From Stachybotrys elegans (taxonomy: Eukaryota; Ascomycota; Sordariomycetes; Hypocreales; Stachybotryaceae), in NCBI GenBank assembly GCA_020746835.1, contig JAGPNK010000004.1:2294001-2358000 (forward strand): 64,000 bases of DNA. Reading direction: 5' to 3'. Shown in pieces: positions 24,223-33,424 of the stretch. Numbering within the stretch: position 1 is the stretch's first letter; each line of letters opens with the position of its first letter. A program made the translations under genes and the position numbers. Below the pieces are notes generated by a model. The model was not told where the DNA came from, searched no databases, and worked only from the letters and a program-made list of their open reading frames with translations.

Positions 24223-24670
24223 TTCTGCGTAAGATGAAGTCGCAGGACTGCATAGAAAAGTAAAAAGAAGAAGGAGGACGAGGCAAGTGAGCGCCTTTAT
24301 CACAAATCTGGCAGACACGGCAAACGGCTGGGTACCGGGATGGTCTGGTAAGTAACCACCTTTGCGTGACAAGAAGAGAAAGATTTCCTCCGAGAATTAG
24401 GAAAAACACACAAAGAAAACCAGCCAAGCAAACATGGCCTGAGCATTGACAGGTATAACCTTAAGGAGGGGAGGGAACCTTAACAAAGAAAAAACCAAAC
24501 AGACGTCGCCAGGTGTAACCTCAACAAGCAAAACTCCCTAGCGGGAAACCCGCACCCAATGTTTAATGGCAATCACTACCATCTCTCAACGCGCTGAGGG
24601 AATTGGATAGGTACGCCTGAGGCAGTAATAAGTCGTCGCTCTACCAGTTCTATGATGAGCTGGGGCGTAC
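24223..24670. other. Upstream region of the zinc-knuckle gene
   Basis: No gene is seen. It should hold the promoter of the gene that starts at 24222. It passes into the dispersed repeat at about 24671. Confidence 0.5.
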
Positions 24671-24954
24671 GTTGCGGCAGACCCACCCGACTGCATCACT
24701 CGCCGAAGCCACATCGTAGAAGCCTTCCCCAGGCCCTGACCCCACAGCGGTATCATGATGGAAGTTACCCTAACCAATTGCAGTGGCCAGAAAACTTTGA
24801 TACTGGCATTGCTACAGCCTAAGCTTTTCTCGATTGAATTTTCTAACCAATTGGTATCTATTGATCTGATATCGTCTTTATCGTCAGAGGGGGCCTCCTC
24901 GAAGTCACTGGTCTGTATCCCATTGGGGCACACGAACGGGAAATCCCACATACA
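24671..24954 (-). repeat. Dispersed repeat, copy A
   Basis: Read on the minus strand, this is nearly identical over its first 130 bp to 55307-55440. It stays alignable, with gaps, to about 55600. Shared landmarks are tgtgggatttcccgttcgtg at one end and cttcggcgagtgatgcagtc near the other. It lies where the decayed zinc-knuckle copy loses its 3' portion. It carries an open frame whose peptide start (WDFPFVCPNGIQTSDFEEAP) recurs in the other copies. Confidence 0.75.
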
Positions 24955-25177
24955 CAACCAGCACAGTGAATGCATACCAACCCCTCCAGCTTCGCCACGA
25001 TTAAATAACTCTCTGCGGAGAGCAGCGGCACCAAATGTACAGTCCCCTTCCTAGGTCCCCTCCACTGTGTTTAACACAGAGCCCAAATGAGAAGCCGCAG
25101 AATTCGAGGGCGAGTCGCTCGGAGATTGCCGGGATTGGCTTTCGCAGCACTTCCTCCGCAGGCGGCCTACACATGAG

Positions 25178-25515
25178 TATGACTCAAGTCTTTCTAAAAT
25201 AGCTCGCTCTGGGCCGACTTGAAGTCGATAGATGATTAGATGCTTAAGGTCCCACCAGCTGGCTAATTTATAGCGCTCCTTCTTGTCGATTTCTAGTGGC
25301 ACTGTCACCTCGTGCTCCTTGGACAGCTTTGCGAGTTTCCGGAGTTCGGGCAGAGAAGATTTCTGCCGCTATGACGGAAGCCGGTAGTTCGATTGATGAG
25401 GGAACGGGCGGATCGCAGGTGTTGGAAGCAGTCACATGCCCCTACCCATCATAGGTCTGGCTGAGTGACATTCGACATTCGCAGCCAGTACGCGACCGAT
25501 CTCCGACTGCGGTGT
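25178..25515. mobile_element. Insertion 1 in the pseudogene
   Basis: Parent sequence is continuous across this point (parent near 22625), whereas the copy has about 338 extra bases between CCTACACATGAG and ACCACGACCGCTGCAC. The last about 80 bases (25435-25518) reappear inverted at 26604-26688. No transposase frame is seen, so a non-autonomous element or filler DNA is the best description. Confidence 0.5.
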
Positions 25516-26688
25516 CTGAACACCACGACCGCTGCACTGCGGCGGTGGATTGCTGTTTCTCTTGTTTCTCCGTCGCCTTGGAGCGTCGTGAATGGCTCGA
25601 AATTATGTGTCTAAACAAGAATATTCGTCTCGCTACGCCCCAATCTTGGGGCCGCGATTGCAGTGAGATTCCCTGGGCGGCGCCGGTGCTTGCTGTGTCT
25701 GTTCCGGCAGGAGATACGTAGGCGTAGTCTAAAAGGAATTCTATTGCCATAGCAGCCGATGGACAGGGGCAAAGCTCTTCCTTCACAACAGCCTTGAGAA
25801 TGACGGCCCTGACGTCGGAACTTTGGGTCCGAGCTACCAGCCTTGCGGAGGTTTCAGGATAAGCTCGGGTCGTCCGGGGAAAAGAGAACCAGGCCTGAAT
25901 CTGCATTTCCGGCGACCTTGCCAGACTCGGATGAAATTGACATGATGGCTGTCATCGCCGAGCCAAGGGATGAATGGTGCAGGGACGTGACGGTGCTTGC
26001 CAGCGGATATGCCGCTCTTCCGGTTGACAAATGCACGATACAGGCGGCGCCTAAATGCCTGGGAATGGTGACTGCCTGGCCAGTCCTTCGCATGCAAAGC
26101 CAGTGCCTCTGGCGGGACGTTCCTCAAGCATCCGCCGCATACCAGATCTGTTGTCGCGAATGGCTTGCACGGAGGGAAGTGGTCGTAGCCTGGCGTGGTG
26201 CCGTCTTGTAATGAATCGAGCGGTTTGCGGAAGATATCTCGCTGTTGAGGGAAGACAAACGTCGGCTGGAGCACAAAGTGCTAGAAAGTGAAAGTTAGCC
26301 ACGGTTCGTAACAGTCAGTGAATGCTTCGACATACATATTGAGCGTTTGATGGCAATCGTTGCATCACTCATCGTGTTGAGGCGATCGAACAAGCACGTT
26401 TGTTCCACCCCGCTCTCGACACCCGAATGCCCCCCCCCCCCCTCTCTGCAGCATAGGCGAGACGGGCTCCGTGAAGAAGGAGGCCTCGGTCGCCGACGGG
26501 AACAGGGTGCGGATCGCGGAAATATTGGCGTAGGAGGCCAGACAATCCACGCAGAGTCGGGATACAATGGGGGTGGGCGTTGCATAGTTGGTCGCAGACA
26601 CCGTAGTCGCGGAGTTCGGTTTCGTACTCGCTGCGAATGTCGAAGGTCACTCAGCCAGACCTATGATGGGTTGGGGCATGCGGTAGAG
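25435..26688. repeat. Pair of about 80-bp inverted repeats (25435-25518 and 26604-26688)
   Basis: The left arm, read forward, and the right arm, read on the minus strand, both run catgcccc-a/t-acccatcata, then ggtctggctgagtgac, ttcgacattcgcag, agtacg and ggtgtctg, with roughly one mismatch in eight. They lie at the pseudogene-distal ends of the two insertions. They resemble terminal inverted repeats enclosing about 1.1 kb of captured gene sequence, but duplication of one fragment in both orientations would look the same. Confidence 0.65.
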
Positions 26689-26870
26689 CACTTCCCCGTA
26701 TCAAGCCAGCATCTTCCAATACATGAATGGCAAGTAGGGGGGACTCAGCTTCGACATGGCTTTGAATGGCAAGATCTGCCGACAGGGACTTAGGATGTCC
26801 AAGCGCGATGCCTTCCCGTGATATCGCGAGTGTATGCAAGCGAAATCGTCCTCGGTATATCCACCCAAGG

Positions 26871-27110
26871 TTGACAGAAAGAAAGAAATGAGCAGGAGGA
26901 AGTGTACATGTTTAAATACAAATCTAGCTGGCACTACAACACCAGACCTTAGAACTGGCCTATATATATATATTCTAGGAAAAGAACAAGAAGCCAAATT
27001 TTCAAGTAATAGTCAAGTGCGCAAACAATAAAAACCCCAAAAATTAAATCAAGAATAAACAAGCTATATAAGTTATAACAAAGAAGCAAAAAATTGAGAC
27101 GCTTACGCGT
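26871..27110. other. AT-rich spacer
   Basis: No gene is seen. It includes a TATATATATA run near 26960. On the minus strand it begins just after the tRNA-like locus, with a T-rich stretch (CAATTTTTTG near 27090) that could serve as a Pol III stop. Confidence 0.5.
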
Positions 27111-27399
27111 AACCCCCGGCGGGACTATTGGAATGTTAGCTATTGCAATTTTGTGTAGAAATCGGCATAGTTACCTCGAACCCGCAATCTTGCGATTTTT
27201 TTCAGTAGACTTGTGAGGATGTCAGTTTTTATTTTTATTTTTTTAGTTTTTTTTTTTTTTTTTAATGTCGAAAGGGTGAGTTGAAATGGAGAAGTAAGCG
27301 CGAAGTGAACTGTGAAGGGGATGTCGAAAGGGGGAGTGTTGAAAGAGTAATGAAAGGAAGACCCACAGTCGCACGCCTTGACCATTAGGCCACGGGGGC
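27111..27399 (-). tRNA. tRNA-like gene (anticodon GTG, His) interrupted by two insertions; possibly a pseudogene
   Basis: Three exons assemble into a perfect cloverleaf: 27399-27363, 27196-27175 and 27124-27111. The acceptor stem has 7 pairs (GCCCCCG with CGGGGGT, first pair G-T). The D stem is GCCT/AGGC. The anticodon stem TGCGA/TCGCA encloses CTGTGGA, anticodon GTG. The variable loop is AGATT. The T stem GCGGG/CCCGC encloses TTCGAGT. Insertion 1 (27362-27197, 166 nt) is at the canonical 37/38 intron position and contains a 20-A run. Insertion 2 (27174-27125, 50 nt) lies in the T-loop between positions 59 and 60; it starts GTAACT, ends AATAG and has a GCTAAC branch-like motif. The A box (TGGCCTAATGG) is intact; the B box is cut by insertion 2. 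The discriminator is T and the base before G1 is A, both unusual for a mature eukaryotic tRNA-His. The body (GTGGCCTAATGG) also resembles tRNA-Arg isoacceptors. Function is doubtful, but no stem pair is lost. Confidence 0.55.
27125..27174 (-). other. 50-nt GT..AG intron-like insertion in the tRNA T-loop
   Basis: The 5' end is GTAACT, the branch-like motif GCTAAC sits about 10 nt before the 3' end, and the 3' end is CCAATAG. These match the length and signals of the spliceosomal introns in neighbouring genes. Removing it exactly restores the TTCGAGT T-loop and the T stem. Confidence 0.6.
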
Positions 27400-28091
27400 T
27401 AACGGAGCTCGCATTACTACGAACTCCGTTGAGTGGAGCTGCGAACATTTGCTCTATATACATTGCACAGATGCTTAGGGACACTGTTGTCAAGATTGGT
27501 GTGAAGATATCACCAATGCATTGCGTATTGTCATTGAACTAACATTATCCACATTGCCAATGTCTTTGTTACTCGATTGCCCTTGCTTTATTGCATAACA
27601 CACGGTCGCGTTTAAGGAGGGGCCATGGAAGGTTGCTTGACGGTCAGCAGCTGGCAGAGATGGCCATGCAAGTACGCGTGATTGGGGCGCGGATCCCATC
27701 ACCTTGTTTCACATCGATCTCAATCTCCCTCTCGGATCCCGTTAGCCCGCCCTAGAGAGGCTCGGATTCGCACTCGGGTGGCTTGGAACATGGCCACGTT
27801 CCCGCTTCCAGACGTCGACCTAGAACAGCGGAAGATTCATTGACGTCACCAGTCCCTGCGCAGCCACCCTGCACTAGCCATGACCCTTAGATCTCACTTT
27901 GCATATCTAAGCCGTTGATTTTGGTGTTCAGGGACCAGCTTGCCGTCATCCATTCTTCCATTCCCATTCCCATTCACCCTCCTCCAGTTCAATAGTCACA
28001 GCAGAGCCAAGACTTTTTTTTTTTTTTTTTTTTTTTTTTGCTAATGGTCTCCTCTTGGCTCGATTTCCAGCCGTCGCGCTTCGCTGCTACC
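27400..28091. other. Upstream region of the OSBP gene, with a 26-T homopolymer
   Basis: No gene is seen. An uninterrupted T run occupies 28014-28039, ending just before the first in-frame ATG (28044) of the OSBP frame. The run probably lies in the 5' UTR or core promoter. The sequence before it is pyrimidine-rich (ttcccattcccattcac near 27960). Confidence 0.6.
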
Positions 28092-29261
28092 ATGACGCAC
28101 TTGACGTCCAACATGGCCCAGCTCAAGGACTTTCTCTCGACGCTGGCCAGCGTCAAGGGAGACGTCTCCGAGGTCACTGCACCACCGTTTGTGCTTGCAC
28201 CCAAATCCTCCATTGAGATCCCCGCTGCGTGGGCGGCGTGTCACGACCTCTTTCTGCAGCCCGCGCGGGAGTCGGACCCGGCAAAACGCGCCCTCCTTGT
28301 CGCCAAAAATTACATTTGTAGCTTGAAGCGTGTTGTCGGTGAAGGAACACAAGATGCCGCCAAGAAGCCTCTCAATCCCTTCCTTGGGGAGATGTTTATC
28401 GCCGAGATCCAGGGCGAAGAGGGCCCGACCAAGATGATTGCCGAGCAAGTCTCTCATCACCCTCCCGTCACCGCTTGCACCCTGTATAACCGCGCGCTGG
28501 GAATCAGCTCCGTCGGCTACGTAGGACAAGCGACCACCTTCAGCCCCATTAACGGTGTCAGGGTGCAACAGCCCGGGTTTGCCATCATCACCGACGAGAG
28601 GCACAATGAGAAGCATCTCATGACCATGCCGACCATCCTGGTAAAAGGCATTACCGTCGGCCAGCCCTATCCCGAGCTAGAAGGACCTTGCTACATCAGC
28701 TCCTCGACCGGCTATGTTACAAGGATTGAGTTCAACGGAAAGACGAAGTTTGGTCTGGGCAGCAAGAACCGCTTCCACGCAGAAATGTTCCACGAATCTG
28801 ACCCGAACAAAACCCTTTTCGAAGCCAAGGGCCAATGGACCGGCGATGTCAAGGTGGAGGACTGCAAGGGCGAAATGATTGACCAGTTCAACGTAGACCA
28901 CATCCAAACCAAGAACATCTCAGTCCGCCCTGTCGAAGAGCAGACTCCCTTTGAGTCCCGAAAGGCATGGTCCAAGGTTGTCGAGGGAATCAAGGAGGGA
29001 GACATAAACAAAGTCAGCACTCACAAACACGCGCTAGAAGAGTCGCAGCGCGAGCTGAGAAGAGCAGAGGAGAGGAACGGCCGTAAATGGCAGAGCATGT
29101 TCTTCACACAGCTACAGAGCCATGATGATGCCCTCAAGCTGCTGGCAAAGATACCGGACGAGAACTGGAAGAAGTTTGATCTCAAGATGACGGCTGGGGC
29201 GTGGAAGTTTGTTGGGGGTAATGCTGCGGAGGATCTGATCAAACGCCTGAGGGGTGCTTGA
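28092..29261 (+). CDS. KES1: Oxysterol-binding protein, KES1/OSH4 type
   Basis: Single exon, 389 residues from the ATG at 28092; in-frame ATGs at 28044 (+16 residues) and 28113 are alternatives, the last giving the usual MAQLKDFLSTLAS start. The OSBP fingerprint EQVSHHPP is at residues 119-126, preceded by KKPLNPFLGE. There is no PH, ankyrin or GOLD domain, so it is the short lipid-exchanger form. Known for the family: a cytosolic sterol/PI4P exchange protein working between ER and Golgi and acting as a negative regulator of Sec14-dependent vesicle formation. The last 80 residues (SQRELRRAEERNGRKW) are charged and helical, as in yeast Kes1. Confidence 0.95.
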   Translation: MTHLTSNMAQLKDFLSTLASVKGDVSEVTAPPFVLAPKSSIEIPAAWAACHDLFLQPARESDPAKRALLVAKNYICSLKRVVGEGTQDAAKKPLNPFLGEMFIAEIQGEEGPTKMIAEQVSHHPPVTACTLYNRALGISSVGYVGQATTFSPINGVRVQQPGFAIITDERHNEKHLMTMPTILVKGITVGQPYPELEGPCYISSSTGYVTRIEFNGKTKFGLGSKNRFHAEMFHESDPNKTLFEAKGQWTGDVKVEDCKGEMIDQFNVDHIQTKNISVRPVEEQTPFESRKAWSKVVEGIKEGDINKVSTHKHALEESQRELRRAEERNGRKWQSMFFTQLQSHDDALKLLAKIPDENWKKFDLKMTAGAWKFVGGNAAEDLIKRLRGA

Positions 29262-29826
29262 ATGTAATATGTATTTGTTGGACATCACAACAGTCTTTGT
29301 AGCGCGCTGTAGCACATATTGGTAGGCATGTGCAACAAAATCTATTTACAGCAAGCGTTAATGTTTCTTTGTTCTATTGATATCAGTTCAAAATTGGATC
29401 AGTGAAATTTGTTCAGCCTAAAAGTGGAAGGTAAGAACAAAGGCTTTCGCATGCATGTCAGATACAACCTCACTCCATTTAATAGATACAGAACAAGCGT
29501 ATCAAGATGGATCGCTTAGAGTCATTTGGGGGCTGATGGTTCTGCACATTTCACTACCAATGAGCATCGGGTGTATGCTGCGGTGTAACCATACCTGACC
29601 AAATGATTGGCCTTTGATGCCCCTTATCTGGCATAACTTGGTGGGCAGAAATGGTAGGCAACCAACCAGAGACACAAGCCGCTATACCACAGGCTGTCCT
29701 GCGTGCAGGATAAAGAAGTCATCCCCCAACGTGAAAAGGGGCTGGCCATCACTTTGAACCATGTGATACTTACTCAACACTTTCTAGTCCCAAACACAAA
29801 ACGGTCCAACCTTACCTGTCGTAGCC
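29262..29826. other. Intergenic, no gene seen
   Basis: 3' flank of the OSBP gene and upstream region of the small membrane protein. No motif or repeat is recognised. Confidence 0.55.
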
Positions 29827-30652
29827 ATGTCAGACGTTATTCCGGCAGCTTGCTACGAACCTTGCAGTAAGCACAAAGCCGATACCAACTCGATAAAGCG
29901 ACTGAACAATCCAAGGGTAACCTTTGGAAGTATATGAACTGACCAAATGCAGATTCAGCATATGAGATTGCTCAATTAATAGGTACTTCCCAGGAAGTTT
30001 GTGAAGATGGTTCGGCATTCCGTATAATGTATGACCTGTGCATCGAATGCATTCGCGATAGGCGTGACGACCAGGCGACTCCGAGGGAATATCCTACCGA
30101 TGATTTCCAAAAATTGTTGGCGCGATGCGAATTCGCTACTACGGTCACCAATACCTTTACACAAATTGATGGGCAGGTCCTGGTCATCACATACGGACTG
30201 AACGCACCAACCGCATCGGTAACAACAACGACTGGCTCGACGACCACGTCACTCGATGACGACGTAGAGACGACCCTCAGCGAGGGCGACGGCCAAGGCA
30301 AGATCCAAATACAGGCAGCTTTCAACACTAGCCCTAATTCTTCATTGTAGTGGACCAGAGTGAGAGATACGGTAAAGACTGGATAGCTGGCCCGGCTGTC
30401 GGCTCAGCCGTGGCTCTCTCCATCCTGGCTGGCCTCTTTCTTTTCTTCCGGCACAGATCAAAGACGTCCCTACAGTCGGTAGAGGGGCCCGAGAAATTCG
30501 AAAAGGCCCAGCTTCATTCAGACTCGATTCCGCACCCATTTATCCATCAAGCCGATTCTCGAACAATCCACGAAATGGAGGAACTGCGACCGAGATCACC
30601 ACGAGCGGAAAAGCCAGCAAACGAGCCGGCAGCCCAGGAGCTGCCGGCTTGA
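29827..30652 (+). CDS. Single-pass membrane protein with Cys-rich ectodomain and Thr-rich stalk
   Basis: Exons 29827-29866, 29953-30297, 30351-30652; 228 residues. The N-terminal half has paired cysteines (CYEPCNSAYEIAQ, EVCEDGSAF, LCIECI, RCEFATTV). A Thr-rich linker (TASVTTTTGSTTTS) follows, then one membrane segment (AVGSAVALSILAGLFLFF) and a 60-residue cytosolic tail with basic residues after the membrane. This layout recurs in fungal cell-surface proteins of unknown function; no signal peptide is visible at this start. The frames either side of the second intron join only if the intron uses a GC donor (30298, GCAAGA) and a TGTAG acceptor with a CCCTAAT branch point. Confidence 0.7.
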
Positions 30653-31710
30653 TACTCAAAGGAGAGGGATGGAGGAGCACGCACAGCGATAATATTAGGT
30701 GTTATCTTGAAGTTGGACTTGTATTAGACGGGTGTGTTTGTGTAAGCAAGGATGGGCTCGGCCAAGACGGAAGGGAGCCACAGCGTGGTCCAATTGAGAG
30801 AGGCGCAAACAGCACGCGACCCTCGGCCTTACTTTGCGGGCTCAGACTTCGCGCTGATGTTGGCATATGGAGTTTGGACCCGCTTGCCTCTTGAAGGGGC
30901 TCGCAATTACCTACTTGATGCCGCAATCCAAGCCCGTCGAGGTGAATGCTCGAGGGCAAGCATGGACACCAACACGAGAGAAGCTAGAACACACAAATTA
31001 GCCCCCCAAACGCCGACAGCACATGTCAATCACCCTGCAGCCGGCCTTTGCCCTCAGTCCTGTCGCGTTGCCTCGGCTTCCACCGCTCGAGCCAATATTG
31101 ACAAAATATTGATCGGCCAGATGACGAGAGAGAAAAAGGCAACTTACCACATTCGTCCAGCGATGCCGTCTTTCCGTCTGCTCGCTCTCCCCGCAAGGTA
31201 CCAACCCCGCAAAAGGCCCCTGCCTAAGCCATTCTCATCCTAGCCATCGTGTGTGTGGAGCGTGTCTCTCGATGCTGTACACGGATGTACTTGCTCTCGA
31301 GGCCATGTACTTCCAGGTAGACCCCCCTGACCATGGGGAGGAGCTGAGCTGTCAGGCACCTAGGTATGGGATGCCTGGACGGAGTTGGTGATGACTTCGT
31401 CATAGCCTGCAGCTTGGGCCAGTAGAGTGCAAATCCACCCCCGCATAATAGCCCTGGTAAGGACAAGCTTCCCCGCGTGGAGAGTGCTCCTCAACGGGTG
31501 TGTACTGTCATATGATGTGCCTGGCGAAGAGGTTGCCTCGGTAGATGCCAAGGCCATCAAAGTCAATTGGGGCCTGTGACCTCTCTCGTACTGCCTCCCT
31601 CTGTGCTGAAGTATAGCGACGAATGCTAGTGGCTCAACCTCACCATCCTGGTGTTATCCTGTTGCTCGCGCGCCTGCCCTCCTAGTTCTTGAAAAGACTG
31701 CTCATCCAAG
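30653..31710. other. Intergenic, no gene seen (1.1 kb)
   Basis: Frames on both strands are short and motif-free. It should hold the promoter of the DUF3712 gene. Confidence 0.55.
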
Positions 31711-33092
31711 ATGGCTTCGCATTTCACCGAGGAAGAGTCGTCCAGGGCGGCGAGTCACCCGCCTGCCATGACCGGGGCTCGCGGTGAACCTGGAGAGAAT
31801 GAGCCTGTCAACTCAGAGTTCCACCACGATGACGACGCGTCGTCCATCAACGTGGGACAAGAGAAGACACCGCCAGTCATCTTGACCAAGCGACAGAAGT
31901 TCAAGCGCCATTGTGGACGATTCAAGTGGTGGTACTTGATCGGTGTCATTATCCTTCTGGCCATCTTGCTCCCAATCCTGTAAGTCGTGAGGCGCAAACA
32001 GCTCAATACATTGCTAACTATGAGTGCAGCTTCGAAGTCATCATCCCAGCCCTTGTCCAAGACATCGTCAACGACCAGACCCTGCCCATCTACAGTGGCG
32101 CCATTGTCGCCCTCTCACCGACCCAACTCTCCATCAGCCTCAACACGTCAATGGACACACCACTGTCAGCACGAATCGACCCCCTAGACCTGCACCTGTA
32201 CAACAGGGGCACGGAGCCATACACACCCTTTGTCACGCTGCACCTACCCGAGCAGCGGGTGCATCACACTACCCATGTGGTCGTGACGAATCAGACAGTA
32301 ACCATCGAAGACGAAGAGGAAGTCATCAAGTGGTTCCACTCTGTATTTGACAATGCCGATACGTTCTTGTCTGTAAGAGGTAGCCCCAGGGTTCACCTGG
32401 GTGCCCTCAACTACCACCCCCATCTCGACCTGGAGCTCAAAATACCGGCTCTCAACCACTTACACGGATTCGACATTACGGAGATGAACTTCATGATGGA
32501 GCCTGACGAGAACGGCAAGAACATGCGTGGCCTGCTCAACCTCCCCAACTCCGGTGCGCTTGCTCTCGGACTTGGAAACGTCACCTTTGGGTTGGTGTCT
32601 GGAGACGTTCAACTGGGTACTATCAATGTCTACGATACGTATCTTGACCACGGAAACAACAGTAGAGTATTTGATGGCAACCTCTACTTCAACGAACTGG
32701 TTCCCAACATCAACGCCATCCTCGACGCACAGAGAGACTATTTGGGCCAGGGCTTCATCCAAATCAACGCGACCGGTGAAGCCGCCGTCGTCAATGGCGT
32801 GCACATCCCCTATCTGGAGAGGGTCTTCCGCACCAAGAAGCTGACGGTGAACTTGCCGATCCTGACTCTCTTGGGTGACGTGCTCAACAGCCTGCTCGAG
32901 AGCGACCAAGACTCTCTGCTCGAGGCATTTGGCGACACGTTTGGCAACTCGACGCTGCTAGAGCACATCATGGACCATTGGGATGGATACACGAACAACA
33001 CTAATCTTGAGAGGCCGAGCAAGAAGAGGTCGGCACCCAAGATGTCGTTGATGCTGAATATGTTCCGGCTGGGTATGAGGGCAAAGAAATAA
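31711..33092 (+). CDS. DUF3712-type membrane protein
   Basis: Exons 31711-31979 and 32030-33092; 443 residues. An acidic N-terminal 65 residues is followed by a basic cluster (TKRQKFKRHCGRFK) and one membrane helix (WWYLIGVIILLAILLPIL, about residues 73-90). The large C-terminal part has repeated beta-rich strands and sequons. The region from FEVIIPALVQDIVNDQTLPI to the NPN-like motifs matches fungal DUF3712 proteins, type II membrane proteins facing the vacuole or outside. The molecular function is unknown. It converges on the secreted repeat-protein gene. Confidence 0.85.
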
Positions 33093-33424
33093 TGAAGTAG
33101 CGATAATAACGATGTCGATGTACTCTGATGATTTTTCTGGTAATTAATAATGAAAATACCCCGACTTGGGTTCCTACTCATTGAACCTGAAGCCACAACG
33201 ATGCGCAGGTACACATGTCCATGGCAGCGGTGCATCAAGGGTTGTCAAACTATTTACAGTATTCATCCATGTGTGAAGGGTATTATGCGTCAAATTCGAT
33301 TCCTAAAAGTGAGGCCATCACAATTAAATGGCCATCTCCCTTACTCCAAGAATGCCCAAGAATGCACACCGTAATGGCATAAGCACATGCTACTCATGTC
33401 GAATTATTTATTTACATTACTTCA
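33093..33424. other. Convergent 3' intergenic
   Basis: This separates the stop codons of the DUF3712 gene and the secreted repeat protein. No feature is seen. Confidence 0.6.

Larger units (their letters stand above)
25010..26870 (-). pseudogene. Decayed tandem copy of the zinc-knuckle repeat gene
   Basis: Colinear blocks match the intact gene at 20703-24222. At 26700-26860 a battered exon 1 remains (EDDFACIHSRYHGKASR against EGDFVCTICGIMDRHRT). At 26150-26395 lie VRSPQHDE and LQPTFVFPQQRD against PQPSFVFPQLRD. Around 25950-26010 is FIPWLGDDSHHVNFIRVW against FIPWLGNGKRQVNFIRLW. At 25760-25910 is MQIQAWFSF.., then LVARTQSSDVRAVILKAV against LMARTQSLDVRSVILKAV. At 25020-25177 is EVLRKPIPAISERLALEFCG against EILRKATLTISPRFTLNVRG. 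The frame is broken many times. Segments corresponding to parent 22900-23700 are partly deleted, the octapeptide region and everything after it are missing, and two insertions interrupt the copy (about 25178-25515 and about 26396-26700). It cannot encode the full protein. Confidence 0.8.

Noticed and set aside
26431..26446. C homopolymer that shifts frames in the pseudogene region
   Set aside because: It lies inside insertion 2 and is not needed to explain the loss of function; its length may also be a sequencing artefact.
27244..27399. tRNA-derived SINE with A-tail
   Set aside because: The exact 3' half of the same tRNA, with complementary stems, lies downstream of the A-rich part, so the simpler reading is an interrupted tRNA. 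I kept the SINE idea as an alternative within the findings.
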